Of a stretch of DNA of 37,353 nt, positions 1-8,488 are shown in pieces (the stretch's first letter is position 1; each line of letters starts with the position of its first letter). The stretch comes from an uncultured Clostridia bacterium (GTDB lineage Bacteria > Bacillota > Clostridia > TANB77 > CAG-465). Where the stretch lies: the NCBI GenBank assembly GCA_944387385.1, contig CALXES010000006.1:1-37353 (forward strand). The letters run 5' to 3'. The notes under the pieces were generated by a model. That model ran no database searches, was not told where the DNA came from, and saw only the letters and a program-made list of their open reading frames with translations. The position numbers and the translations under genes were made by a program.

Positions 1-44
1 TATTCTAATCATATCACATCACACCTTTCTTTGCAATAACGCAC

Positions 45-72
45 AAAAAAATCAATCTTTTCAGATTGATTT
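45..72 (-). terminator. Intrinsic terminator of tRNA-Gly
   Basis: A 9-bp perfect stem (50-58 with 63-71) with a TTTC loop is followed, read on the minus strand, by a run of seven T. It lies about 40 bases past the 3' end of the minus-strand tRNA. Confidence 0.8.
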
Positions 73-110
73 AATCATTAACGTCACATTGGTGCGACGA
101 TTTTACCTTA

Positions 111-184
111 TGGAGCGGGTGATGAGAATCGGACTCACGTATTCAGCTTGGAAGGCTGACGTTCTACCATTGAACTACACCCGC
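111..184 (-). tRNA. tRNA-Gly (anticodon UCC)
   Basis: Read on the minus strand, a cloverleaf begins GCGGGTG and closes with CACCCGC, U and an encoded CCA (plus-strand tgg at 111-113). The anticodon arm is CAGCC-TTCCAAG-CTG, giving anticodon TCC. The T arm contains GAGTCCGATTCTC and the D arm AGTTCAATGGTAGAAC. The total is 74 nt with CCA. It delivers glycine to GGA and GGG codons. A Rho-independent terminator follows. Confidence 0.96.
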
Positions 185-315
185 ATTCAACTTACATTAA
201 TTATTATAATAGCTTATGACTTTTTTGTCAATAGTTTTTTTGAAAAAAATATATATTTTTTTATATTAATATATTATGAAAAAACTAAAAGAAATATGCA
301 AAGAAATAAAAAGAG

Positions 316-360
316 AAAAGAACGTACTAATAGATTTTAAAGTATGTTCTTTTATTTTTT
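316..360. terminator. Bidirectional terminator-like hairpin
   Basis: A 13-bp stem with one G-T pair (316-328 with 341-353) has T-rich tails on both strands. It sits just past the stop of the minus-strand PAP2 remnant, whose terminator it probably was. The stretch 185-315 is otherwise AT-rich with no gene I can support. Confidence 0.6.
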
Positions 361-366
361 ATATAT

Positions 367-561
367 TTAAAAGTCTTTAATATAGTTTTTTAACACATTA
401 ATATATAAAATTAAATATGCAATAGATATTAAGAACCCACCAAAAACATCGCTAGTATAATGTACACCTAAATAGATTATATTAACACCTATTAAAATAA
501 TTAAAATTTATAGTATTGATATAAAAGTAAATCTTATATATTTATTATTAAAGGGTTGTTT
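367..561 (-). pseudogene. PAP2-family phosphatase remnant (C-terminal fragment)
   Basis: Minus-strand translation ending at the TAA at 367-369 contains IYLGVHYTSDVFGGF, which matches the third conserved motif of type 2 phosphatidic acid phosphatases (SR-x5-H-x3-D; usual form YLGVHYPSDV), followed by a hydrophobic helix. The same frame continues upstream as family-like sequence (KYIRFTFISIL) but is cut by a TAA at 508-510 and another at 562-564. The first two PAP2 motifs and any start codon are missing. The conserved motif 3 shows that a membrane phosphatase of the BcrC/PgpB type once stood here. The Arg of SR-x5-H reads as Asn (VNIIYLGVH). It fills most of the space between the tRNA and the ASCH gene. 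Confidence 0.75.
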
Positions 562-589
562 TTAATTTTAACTTATTTAATTTTTTAAA

Positions 590-937
590 TTATACTTTTT
601 TTATTGTAAATACAACACATCCATTTTTTTGAGTTTCTTCTTTAGTATAATAGCCACCATTATATGTATCTTGAACAACAGCATCAATATTTTTATATTT
701 GTCTTTAAAGTCTTCATTAAAGTATTTTTTATAACAATCATACCAATTTCTAAAGTTTTCTATTTTTGTTACTTTAACTATAATTTCTTCATCTAAATTT
801 GGTAATTTTAAGAATTTTATATTATCACCAACTTTAATTTGCTTTCTTTTTTCATCATTTAATCTGTATTCTCTTTTTTTATTACCAAGTTTTAGTTCTT
901 CAAAGTTTTCTTTATATAATTTCATTTTATATTCCAT
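590..937 (-). CDS. ASCH-domain protein
   Basis: The 115-residue protein consists essentially of one ASCH domain. It has an N-terminal strand with the basic pattern KKREYRLND, a central VGDNIKFLKL turn, the segment IVKVTKIENFRNWYD, and a C-terminal YYTKEETQKNGCVVFTI strand. ASCH domains are PUA-like folds proposed to bind RNA; some members hydrolyse modified nucleosides such as N4-acetylcytidine. The ATG at 937 follows AGGAG at a normal distance. It stands alone, divergent from the cupin gene and just upstream of a decayed PAP2 gene. The family is fairly sure; the substrate or RNA target is not known from sequence. Confidence 0.85.
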   Translation of the reverse strand: MEYKMKLYKENFEELKLGNKKREYRLNDEKRKQIKVGDNIKFLKLPNLDEEIIVKVTKIENFRNWYDCYKKYFNEDFKDKYKNIDAVVQDTYNGGYYTKEETQKNGCVVFTIKKV

Positions 938-1061
938 ATTTATATTCTCCTAAAATCTAGTCTAATTATAATATATTTTCTTTTAAAATACTATAGTTAA
1001 GTATTGCTTAATAACATATTTAATTAAAATACATATATTATAATATGAAAGGAGTAAAAGT

Positions 1062-1544
1062 ATGCGTAATAACAAATATAGAAACTATTATAGTAGATCA
1101 TATTGTAATAATATGTGTATGAATAAAAACAGAGCAAATATTTTATACATAAAAGACTACGGTCCAGAACCATTTGTCATAAATATAAGTGAGGCAACTG
1201 ATCAAAATGATAATTTTCGTACAGCTCTTTGGACAGGGGAACATTTACAGGTTACCTTAATGAGTATTGATATAGGAGATAGTATAGGATTAGAACTGCA
1301 TTCTGATACAGATCAATTCATTAGAATTGAAGAGGGAATGGGACTAGTACAAATGGGAGATAATAAAGACAGTTTTAATTTTGAAAGAAGAGTAGGAGAA
1401 GACTCTGCAATAATAATCCCAGCTGGTAAATGGCATAATATTACTAATATAGGAAAAGAACCTTTAAAATTATATTCAATTTATGCACCTCCTCATCATC
1501 CAAAAGGTACTGTACAAAAAACAAAAGCTGATGAAGAACATTAA
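1062..1544 (+). CDS. Cupin-domain protein
   Basis: The 160-residue single-domain cupin carries the two conserved motifs: LELHSDTDQFIRIEEG (metal-ligand His then Glu; about residues 78-93) and IIIPAGKWHNITNIG (third ligand His; about 117-131). Sequence of this type is usually labelled mannose-6-phosphate-isomerase-like cupin, but it lacks the rest of that enzyme, so the reaction is unknown. The first 25 residues are rich in Asn, Tyr, Arg and Cys, like the sticky tails of some coat or surface proteins, and precede the fold proper at DYGPEPFVI. A GAAAGGAG ribosome site lies just ahead of the ATG, and a strong hairpin terminator follows. It is a single-gene unit. Confidence 0.85.
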   Translation: MRNNKYRNYYSRSYCNNMCMNKNRANILYIKDYGPEPFVINISEATDQNDNFRTALWTGEHLQVTLMSIDIGDSIGLELHSDTDQFIRIEEGMGLVQMGDNKDSFNFERRVGEDSAIIIPAGKWHNITNIGKEPLKLYSIYAPPHHPKGTVQKTKADEEH

Positions 1545-1546
1545 AA

Positions 1547-1585
1547 TAAAAATGCAATATTTATTTTGGTAAATATTGCATTTTT
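1547..1585. terminator. Terminator downstream of cupin gene
   Basis: A 15-bp perfect stem (1549-1563 with 1570-1584), 6-nt loop and T-run. A-runs on the other side make it usable by both the cupin gene and the convergent MazG-like gene. Confidence 0.85.
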
Positions 1586-1631
1586 AAAATCAATCTTATA
1601 TAAAATTACTTTAGGTTATATTATAGTTTTT

Positions 1632-1940
1632 TTATTTTTCAAAAATACTTTTTCTGCCATATTTTTTTGAATTAAGTTCTTCCTTTAATTTAGCACATTC
1701 TTCTAGATTTATATAATATATGTTTGCAATACAAATTACATAGTATAAAACATCATATAGTTCTTCTTCAATAGTGTTTTTTATTGTTTCACTATCCTTT
1801 AATCTTTTGTTTTTTCTTATTACTTTGGCAAGTTCACCAACTTCTTCTGTTAATTTATAGAAATATTTATCTATAGAATTATTTTTATGGTCTATTTTTG
1901 ATATTGCTTCTTGAAGCTTATTTATAGTTAGATCTTTCAT
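1632..1940 (-). CDS. MazG-like nucleotide pyrophosphohydrolase
   Basis: A short all-alpha protein (102 residues) with the metal-binding signature of the MazG/dUTPase-2 superfamily: EEVGELAKVIRK (E-E-x-x-E) followed by EEELYDVLYYVI (E-x-x-D). Enzymes of this fold cleave nucleoside triphosphates to monophosphate and pyrophosphate, often to clear non-canonical nucleotides. It is of single-domain length, unlike the two-domain E. coli MazG. A TTG further up (1955) would add five residues, but that stretch is the GGAGG ribosome site itself (about 1949-1953), so the ATG at 1940 is the real start. The substrate is not predictable. With the two Nudix genes and the oxoguanine glycosylase it adds to the nucleotide-quality theme. 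Confidence 0.85.
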   Translation of the reverse strand: MKDLTINKLQEAISKIDHKNNSIDKYFYKLTEEVGELAKVIRKNKRLKDSETIKNTIEEELYDVLYYVICIANIYYINLEECAKLKEELNSKKYGRKSIFEK

Positions 1941-2054
1941 AGTTAATACCTCCAAATTTAAATATATTATACCATTTATTTTTTATTTTACAAAAGTATT
2001 TAATTATATATAATTTTTATTTTTTATGATATTATATTAAAAAGGAGGTTAAGT

Positions 2055-3146
2055 ATGTTAAAAAATAAGAAAATTTTAGGTGTGATTATTGTTTTATTAG
2101 TCATGGTTTTAATTGCTTTTTTTATTTTTTATAAATTAACAGAAAAAGCTACTAGACTTGATAGTGTAGATGATTATAATATAGTTCCTACAATGAGTGA
2201 CAATATAACAAAGGATAGTGTGTGGTGTGGAACATTTGCACTTGTTTGGAATGATTTTAAAAATGAATTAATAAAGCAAGATATTATATTTAATCCTCAA
2301 GAAAAAATAGCAGAAAATTTAAATAAAGAAGAATTTACAGAAGATATGTTATCCCAAGACTCATATTATAAAGTATACGGAATAAATACTGCGAGCTTAA
2401 AAGAGGAAATTGAAAAAAATATAAGAGATAGATTTAGTCAAGATAGTGATATATTAAATAGTATTAGTTGGATAAATGATAATTTAAGTAATTCATCAAA
2501 TAAGAAGTACATTTTTTATACTATGCTATATAAAGATTTTGAATTTATAAATCAATTTGATAAACTAGATAACGCAGAATTTGGAAAAAATTATAATAAT
2601 ATTGAATATTTTGGAATAGATGATAATACAGATGAGGAAATCGGTAAACAATTAGAGGTATTATATTATACTTCAAAAGAGGAGTTTGCTATTATAATAA
2701 ATACTAAAACAGATGATGAGGTTATTCTTTGTAAGAGTCCAAAGGGAAAATCATTTAATGAAATATATAATAATATGAAAGAGAAAAAAGAAAAATATAG
2801 CGGTAGTAAGTACTTTAATGATTTAGATGAATTAAAAATACCTAAATTAAATTTAGATGTAAAAAAAGAATATGATGAATTAAAAGATAGATTAATTCAG
2901 ACAAACGATAGTAGGGAAGTATATATATCTGATGCAATTCAGACAATAAAATTAAAAATAGATGAAAATGGTGGTAAGTTAAAGAGTGAAGCTATAATTC
3001 TTGCAGCAGATAGTGCAATGTCTGACGAAAAAGAAGAAAAAAGATATTTTTATTTAGATGATACATTTGCAATATTTATAAGAGAAAAAGGTAAAAAACT
3101 ACCATATTTTGCAGCAAGAATTGATGATATAACAAAGTTTCAATAA
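2055..3146 (+). CDS. Membrane-anchored serpin-like protein
   Basis: This 363-residue protein opens with one hydrophobic helix (about residues 7-27) preceded by Lys, an uncleaved anchor or signal peptide without a lipobox Cys. The remainder is an extracytoplasmic domain. Near the N-terminus WCGTFALVWNDFKNEL resembles serpin helix A, and the C-terminus reads like a serpin end: AIQTIKLKIDENGGKLKSEA (strand 5A and hinge), a loop, then YFYLDDTFAIFIRE and AARIDDI, matching F-x-A-D-x-P-F-x-F-x-I-R and the final G-R-V strand. The Ala-rich hinge of inhibitory serpins is not kept (KLKSEA), so inhibition is doubtful. The match was made by eye. Its RBS is AAGGAGG, and a terminator shared with the convergent SDR gene follows. 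Confidence 0.6.
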   Translation: MLKNKKILGVIIVLLVMVLIAFFIFYKLTEKATRLDSVDDYNIVPTMSDNITKDSVWCGTFALVWNDFKNELIKQDIIFNPQEKIAENLNKEEFTEDMLSQDSYYKVYGINTASLKEEIEKNIRDRFSQDSDILNSISWINDNLSNSSNKKYIFYTMLYKDFEFINQFDKLDNAEFGKNYNNIEYFGIDDNTDEEIGKQLEVLYYTSKEEFAIIINTKTDDEVILCKSPKGKSFNEIYNNMKEKKEKYSGSKYFNDLDELKIPKLNLDVKKEYDELKDRLIQTNDSREVYISDAIQTIKLKIDENGGKLKSEAIILAADSAMSDEKEEKRYFYLDDTFAIFIREKGKKLPYFAARIDDITKFQ

Positions 3147-3147
3147 A

Positions 3148-3181
3148 AAATAATCGCAAGTAATAAACTTGCGATTATTTT
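3148..3181. terminator. Bidirectional terminator between convergent genes
   Basis: A perfect 13-bp stem (3148-3160 with 3168-3180) with a 7-nt loop lies between the serpin-like gene and the convergent SDR gene. It overlaps the SDR stop codon and has A/T tails on both sides. Confidence 0.85.
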
Positions 3182-4176
3182 ATTCTTTTTTGTTTTTTTA
3201 ACCATAAAACAGTATCATATACAGTATCTTTTATATCTCTATTTTTAAAATTTAACTCTTTTTTAGCTTTTTCATTTGAAAATCTAGAGTTAGATGTTAA
3301 TGTATATAGGGAATACTTTGTGTAAAGAGGCGGCTGTTTTAGAATTTTGTAATATAATTCTGATAAAGGAGCAGTAAACTTTGCTATCCATATTGGTAAT
3401 ATAGTCTTTATTTTTTTGTAATCTAAAGCATCACAAATATAGTTTAATAGTTCAGATACCTTTACATATCTATTAGATAGTATATAGCATTCACCTTTTT
3501 TACCATATGTACATGCATTTATTATACCCTGAGCTACATCTCTTACATCTACGAAATCATAACCTCCGTTTACACCAGCTCTTAATTTATGGTTAGCACA
3601 ATCTAGTATTAGCTGTGTCAAATGACTACTACCAAAATCATATGGACCAATTATTCCAGAAGGTTGAATAATACAAGCATTTAAATTTTTTTCTTTTACC
3701 ATTTTTAATAAATATTTAGCTGCTTCAGCTTTTGTTTTGGCATATTCACCAACTACTTTTTCTGGATCAAATTCTGATATTTCTGTCATTACTTCGTTAT
3801 TTTCTTTTTCAGGAATTGAGTGAACTGTATTTACATATATAAGTTTTGCATTTTTTTCTAGTGCAAGGTCAATTATATTTTTAGTACCATTAACGTTTAC
3901 ATCATAAACTAATGGATTATATTTGGTTTTTATATAAACAATTGCCGCACAGTGGATAATATATAGTTCACTATTTTCATCTACATTAAAGATTTCATTT
4001 AGAGTATCTTTTTTTGTTACATCACCTTTATATATTTTGCAGTTTAAACCTTCAAGAGAATGAAGTGTATCATTAGGAAGAACAAGAGCTCTTATTTGAC
4101 TATCTTTTGGTAATTGTCTTATAATATTATTTCCTAGAAATCCATTTGCACCAGTTACGATAAATACTTTACTCAT
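3175..4176 (-). CDS. Extended SDR: NAD-dependent epimerase/dehydratase family protein
   Basis: The protein is a Rossmann-fold extended short-chain dehydrogenase. It begins VFIVTGANGFLGNN (TGxxGxxG dinucleotide motif), has DVTKKDTL after strand 3, HCAA after strand 4, a serine-region VNTVHS, and the catalytic YAKTK (Y-x3-K). At 333 residues it is the usual length for sugar-nucleotide epimerases, dihydroflavonol-reductase-like and 3-beta-HSD-like enzymes. The region after GPYDFGSSHLTQ resembles the last two groups more than GalE. ATG at 4176 is chosen over a TTG at 4191 because the upstream stretch is the GGAGGTG ribosome site. The substrate is unknown; no pathway partner is adjacent. Confidence 0.85.
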   Translation of the reverse strand: MSKVFIVTGANGFLGNNIIRQLPKDSQIRALVLPNDTLHSLEGLNCKIYKGDVTKKDTLNEIFNVDENSELYIIHCAAIVYIKTKYNPLVYDVNVNGTKNIIDLALEKNAKLIYVNTVHSIPEKENNEVMTEISEFDPEKVVGEYAKTKAEAAKYLLKMVKEKNLNACIIQPSGIIGPYDFGSSHLTQLILDCANHKLRAGVNGGYDFVDVRDVAQGIINACTYGKKGECYILSNRYVKVSELLNYICDALDYKKIKTILPIWIAKFTAPLSELYYKILKQPPLYTKYSLYTLTSNSRFSNEKAKKELNFKNRDIKDTVYDTVLWLKKQKRIK

Positions 4177-4330
4177 ATTTATCACCTCCAAAATATATAT
4201 TTATATAATAATTATATCACATATTTGTGTAATGGATATGAAAAAAAATATACTCATTTTATTTTTTATAATAATATTGTTTTATTATTAATTTTTGATA
4301 TAATTATATTATGTATAAAAGGAGAGTAAA

Positions 4331-4813
4331 ATGTGTAAAGATATATCTGTAATGATTGATAATGTTAAATTTACTTTTAGAGTGGGCTGTATTATGCAGT
4401 ATAAAAATTCTATAATTATTGAAAAAAGTCCAATATTTAAACATAGTGTAATACCAGGTGGAAGAGTAATGACTCTAGAAGACACGAAATCTGCACTGTT
4501 ACGTGAGTTAAAAGAGGAGATGCATACTGATTTTAGTAATAGAGAGATTTCTTTTCATCATATAATAGAAAACTTTTTTACTATGAATAATGTTAGATAT
4601 CATGAATTATATTTTGTATATAAGCTAATATTAAATGATGAAGATGAAATAGTGAAAAATAGAGATAATAAACTTATAAACTATGACTCAGAAGGAGATT
4701 GGTATGAATTTGTGGAGATAGATAAACTAGATAGTGCATATATATTACCAGCAGAGCTTAAAGATATAATTAAAAGTAATGAGTTTGGAAAAACAGTAGT
4801 AAGAGATAGCTAA
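4331..4813 (+). CDS. Nudix hydrolase
   Basis: A 160-residue protein with a Nudix box at about residues 44-66: GRVMTLEDTKSALLRELKEE followed by MHTDF. The G-x5-E-x7-R-E-U-x-E-E core is intact, so the Mg-binding glutamates are present, but the usual final Gly (x-G-U) is replaced around His-Thr. Nudix enzymes hydrolyse nucleoside diphosphates linked to another group; the upstream IPGG and downstream YHELYFVYKL strands fit the fold. Substrate specificity cannot be read. The AAAGGAG site precedes the ATG. It converges on the calcium-pump gene with a shared terminator. Confidence 0.85.
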   Translation: MCKDISVMIDNVKFTFRVGCIMQYKNSIIIEKSPIFKHSVIPGGRVMTLEDTKSALLRELKEEMHTDFSNREISFHHIIENFFTMNNVRYHELYFVYKLILNDEDEIVKNRDNKLINYDSEGDWYEFVEIDKLDSAYILPAELKDIIKSNEFGKTVVRDS

Positions 4814-4838
4814 AACACCTTAGTTTTCTAAGGTGTTT
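4811..4838. terminator. Bidirectional terminator between Nudix and ATPase genes
   Basis: A perfect 11-bp stem (4811-4821 with 4828-4838), 6-nt loop, T-rich on both sides. It sits between the convergent Nudix and P-type ATPase genes. Confidence 0.85.
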
Positions 4839-4841
4839 TAA

Positions 4842-7496
4842 TTATGCTTTTTTTGTAGAGAAACTATATACCACTTTTCCATGACGTACTTCGTGTAATT
4901 TCTTTTTAACTTCCATAATAAAAATTGGCAAAATTGAAATAAGGATAGTGTAAATCCACTGAATAGTATTTAATGAGGTAACTTCAAACATTTGAGCAAT
5001 ACTTGGAATTAGTGTTACAGATATTTGTATAAGAGCTCCGAATATAAAAGATACAAGTAAAAACTTATTACTAAAAAATCCATTACTAAAAATAGAATCA
5101 TTGCTTCTTATATTTAAGCTATGAACAAGTTCTGTAAGACCAAGTGTTATAAATGCCATAGTCCTTGCAACAGTTAAATCATAATTTTTAATTCCTATGA
5201 AAAATGAAAGTAGAGTAAGTATTCCTATCATGCAGCCTTCAAAAAATATTTTATACCATAATCCATCTGAAAATATTCCTTTTTTAGGATTTTTTGGTTT
5301 TTTACTCATTATATATTTATCTGCTGGTTCAAGGCCTAAACCAATAGCTGGAAAAGAATCAGTTACTAAATTAATCCAAAGTAGATGAATTGCAAGAAGT
5401 GGAGTGTCAAGTCCTAACAATAATCCTAAAAAAATTGTTACTATCTCGCCAATATTTGTAGATATAAGAAAGTGTACTGCCTTAGTTATATTGTCATATA
5501 TATGTCTACCTTCTTTTACTGCTTTTACTATAGTTACAAAATTATCATCAGTTAGTATCATATCTGAAGCATTTTTTGCAACATCTGTACCATTTTTTCC
5601 CATTGCTACACCTATGTCAGCATTTTTTAGAGCTGGTGCATCATTTACACCGTCACCAGTCATTGCAACTATATTTCCTGCTTTTTGAAAGGCTTTTACT
5701 ATTTTTACTTTATGTTCAGGAGAGACTCTTGCAAATACTGAGTACTTCATTATTTCTGATTCAAATTTTCTACTTGGTATTTGATCAAGCTCATTTCCAG
5801 TTATGGCAATATCTCCTTGTTTATATATTCCAAGGTCTTTTGCAATAGCTTTAGCAGTTAGTATATGATCTCCTGTTATCATTACAGTTTTTATTCCAGC
5901 TTTTTTGGCGGTTATAATTGATTCTCTTACTCCTTCTCTTGGAGGATCAATCATTGCAAATAATCCAGTAAAAATTAAATCTTTTTCTATACTTTTAGAA
6001 TCAATATTACTTGGAAGAGATGAGACATCTTTATATGCAATTGCAAGTACTCTTAAAGCATCATTTGCCATTTTTTCATTTATTTTTTCAATATTTTGTT
6101 CTGTAATGTAATCTAGTTGTTTTGAAGAGCCATAATTATATACATAACTGCATCTTTGTAGTATAACATCGGGAGCACCTTTTGTAATAATTCTATATTT
6201 GTTTCCAATCTTATGGATTGTAGTCATCATTTTTCTGTCTGAGTCAAATGGAATTTCACTTACTCTTTTCATTTTATCATAAAGTGTATTTTTGTTTATT
6301 CCATATTTTAATGCTATATTTACAATTGCAGTTTCAGTTGGTTCTCCAATTACAGATTTATTACTTATTTTGCAGTCATTACACATTGCACCAAGTTCTA
6401 AAGTAAATTTAAAGTCTGATGAGTTAATATTGTGAGTTATATCTTCTTTGTAGTTATATAGTTTTACAACGTGCATTTTATTTTGAGTAAGAGTTCCAGT
6501 TTTATCTGAACATATAATCGAGCTACTTCCAAGAGTTTCAACTGCGGGAAGTTTTCTAATAATAGCATTATTTTTTGCCATTTTTGTTACACCAATTGAA
6601 AGCATTATAGTAACAACAGCTGGAAGTCCTTCGGGAATTGCCGCAACAGCAAGACCTACAGAAGTCATAAACATTTCCTTTAATGATATACCTTTAATTA
6701 GACCAATTATAAAAATAGCAAGACATATTGCAAGACATATTATTCCAAGACTTTTTCCAATATTTGATAATTTTTTTTGTAGTGGTGTTTGAGGAGACTC
6801 GTCATTTATTATCATTTTTGCAATTTTTCCAACTTTTGTATTCATACCTGTTTCAGTTACTATTGCTTTTGCACGACCATTTGTTACTATTGTTGTAGAA
6901 AATGCCATGTTAGCCATATCACCAATTGCAACATTAGAAGGAAAAAGTGTATTTGCTTCTTTTAAAACGGGTACTGTTTCTCCAGTTAGTGCAGATTCTT
7001 CAATTTTTAAATTAAATGAATCAATTAGTCTGCAGTCAGCAGGAACAAAATTTCCTGCTTCTAATTCTATAATATCTCCTGGAACTAATTCTTTGCTATC
7101 AATAGTCATAGTTTTTGAGTTTCTTATGACATTTGAAGTAGGTGAGGAGAGTTTTTTTAAAGCATCTAAAGATTTTTCGGCCTTTGCTTCTTGAATTACA
7201 CCTATTATAGCATTTATTACTACTATAGATACTATTATTATAGAATCTGCATAATCATTTGTGCCATCAATGTATGACATAAGTGCAGATACTAGTGCTG
7301 CAAGTAGCAATATAATTATCATAAAGTCTTTAAATTGAGATATAAACTTTGTAATTAGAGATTCTTTCTTTTTTTCTGCTAGTTTATTTTCTCCATATTT
7401 TTTTCTCCTTTTTAGGATTTCTTTTTCTGATAGACCATTATAAATATTTGTGTTTAAAGCTTTTTTTACTTCATCGACCGTTTGTGTATGCCACAT
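4842..7496 (-). CDS. Calcium-transporting P-type ATPase (type IIA)
   Basis: An 884-residue ion pump with all P-type landmarks: cation-ATPase N-terminal domain (MWHTQTVDEVKKAL), actuator TGET (SALTGETVPV), TM4 PEGLP, phosphorylation site SDKTGTLTQN, hinge MTGDGVNDAP, and ten predicted membrane spans. The ion-site residues match SERCA/PMCA-like type IIA pumps: PEGL in TM4, SxNxGE in TM5 (STNIGEIV) and NLVTD in TM6, which argues for calcium rather than Mg, K or heavy metals. It expels Ca2+ from the cytoplasm at the cost of ATP. The length is typical of bacterial PacL/YloB-like pumps. AAAGGAG precedes the ATG. It stands alone between terminators. Confidence 0.93.
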   Translation of the reverse strand: MWHTQTVDEVKKALNTNIYNGLSEKEILKRRKKYGENKLAEKKKESLITKFISQFKDFMIIILLLAALVSALMSYIDGTNDYADSIIIVSIVVINAIIGVIQEAKAEKSLDALKKLSSPTSNVIRNSKTMTIDSKELVPGDIIELEAGNFVPADCRLIDSFNLKIEESALTGETVPVLKEANTLFPSNVAIGDMANMAFSTTIVTNGRAKAIVTETGMNTKVGKIAKMIINDESPQTPLQKKLSNIGKSLGIICLAICLAIFIIGLIKGISLKEMFMTSVGLAVAAIPEGLPAVVTIMLSIGVTKMAKNNAIIRKLPAVETLGSSSIICSDKTGTLTQNKMHVVKLYNYKEDITHNINSSDFKFTLELGAMCNDCKISNKSVIGEPTETAIVNIALKYGINKNTLYDKMKRVSEIPFDSDRKMMTTIHKIGNKYRIITKGAPDVILQRCSYVYNYGSSKQLDYITEQNIEKINEKMANDALRVLAIAYKDVSSLPSNIDSKSIEKDLIFTGLFAMIDPPREGVRESIITAKKAGIKTVMITGDHILTAKAIAKDLGIYKQGDIAITGNELDQIPSRKFESEIMKYSVFARVSPEHKVKIVKAFQKAGNIVAMTGDGVNDAPALKNADIGVAMGKNGTDVAKNASDMILTDDNFVTIVKAVKEGRHIYDNITKAVHFLISTNIGEIVTIFLGLLLGLDTPLLAIHLLWINLVTDSFPAIGLGLEPADKYIMSKKPKNPKKGIFSDGLWYKIFFEGCMIGILTLLSFFIGIKNYDLTVARTMAFITLGLTELVHSLNIRSNDSIFSNGFFSNKFLLVSFIFGALIQISVTLIPSIAQMFEVTSLNTIQWIYTILISILPIFIMEVKKKLHEVRHGKVVYSFSTKKA

Positions 7497-7570
7497 ATAA
7501 TCACTCCTTTGTACAAGTTCTAATTGAGTATATGAGCATACAAATTATTTTATACATGAAAAAAAGGCAT

Positions 7571-7600
7571 AAAAAAGTCTTGAATTTTATTTCAAGACTT
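7571..7600 (-). terminator. Terminator of the acyltransferase gene
   Basis: A 10-bp perfect stem (7575-7584 with 7591-7600) with a 6-nt loop, followed on the minus strand by a T-run, directly after the stop of the PlsC-like gene and ahead of the ATPase gene. The two minus-strand genes are therefore separate units. Confidence 0.85.
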
Positions 7601-7603
7601 AAG

Positions 7604-8257
7604 TTATTCGTTATTATTTTGATGTTTAGGTTTTAATTTTAATTTTCTAATAGGTCTATTTTCAAATTTTGTTGCCATATCTTGTAATTTAAAAACTTCT
7701 TGTTGCCATTGAAGTCTATATTTTTCAAGAGCTTTTTTATCTACTTTATCATCTACAACAGCATCTTTTAAATACATAGGACTGCCATAAACAACTCTAG
7801 TTTTTCTAAAAAGTCTAGGCTGTTCTAAAAAAACAGGTATGATTGGAACATTTGTCTTAGCTGAGATAAAAAAAGCACCCGATTTAATTCTAGATAATTT
7901 ATTTTTATTTAAATCTGAAATTGTTCCTTGTGGAAATAACATAAATAGTTTATTTTTACCATCTTTAAAATAATCTATTGCTTCTAAAAGTTCAACTCCA
8001 TTATGTTTATCTCTATCTATTTTTACAACGTCAATCATATTTAAAAATACAGCCATAAATTTATGTTTAAAACACTCTTTTTTAGCAAGTATTCTAATAT
8101 TTTGATTATGTGTCCACATTACAGGACCATCAGCGTCACTAACGTGGTTTGGGCAAAGTATATATGAACCATTTGATAAATCTGGTTTATTATATTCTTT
8201 AACCCTATATATATTACCTATTATAAATTTTCCTATGACTTTTAAAGCTTTTCCCAT
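7604..8257 (-). CDS. PlsC-like 1-acylglycerol-3-phosphate acyltransferase
   Basis: A 217-residue member of the glycerolipid acyltransferase family. Block I is CPNHVSDADGPVM (N-H-x4-D, catalytic His and Asp; about residues 35-41), block III is LFPQGTISD (usual F-P-E-G-T-R, here Gln for Glu and Ile for Arg), and block IV is NVPIIPVFLE. PlsC enzymes transfer the second fatty acyl chain onto lysophosphatidate at the membrane face. The changed block III residues contact the acceptor phosphate in known members, so a different acceptor is possible. ATG at 8257 follows AAGGGGG. Single-gene unit with its own terminator. Confidence 0.85.
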   Translation of the reverse strand: MGKALKVIGKFIIGNIYRVKEYNKPDLSNGSYILCPNHVSDADGPVMWTHNQNIRILAKKECFKHKFMAVFLNMIDVVKIDRDKHNGVELLEAIDYFKDGKNKLFMLFPQGTISDLNKNKLSRIKSGAFFISAKTNVPIIPVFLEQPRLFRKTRVVYGSPMYLKDAVVDDKVDKKALEKYRLQWQQEVFKLQDMATKFENRPIRKLKLKPKHQNNNE

Positions 8258-8435
8258 AATTTCCCCCTTGATAAACAGTACTTATGAATGTATAAGCTTT
8301 GTAACCTAATTATACAATAAAAAAATATTTCTGTAAAGTACAATTTATATTACGCTACTATCATAAATTATGAAAAAATATATAATAATATGTTGTTTTA
8401 TGTTATATATAATTTATATTATTTAATGTTGTATA

Positions 8436-8464
8436 TTGTCTTAATTTGTAAATGATGATATAAT
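8436..8464 (+). promoter_or_regulatory. SigA-type promoter for Nudix-ogg operon
   Basis: TTGTCT (8436-8441), 17-bp spacer, TATAAT (8459-8464), 24 bases before the Nudix start. The rest of the 8258-8435 gap is AT-rich with no gene I can support. Confidence 0.7.
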
Positions 8465-8488
8465 TTGCTATGTATTTAGAGGTGAAAA

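Noticed and set aside
89..340. 83-codon open frame over the tRNA
   Set aside because: It starts upstream of and runs through tRNA-Gly in antisense, has no ribosome site and gives a low-complexity product.
4842..7496. Several plus-strand open frames within the calcium-pump gene
   Set aside because: They are antisense shadows of a strongly conserved minus-strand gene with no ribosome sites or recognisable domains.
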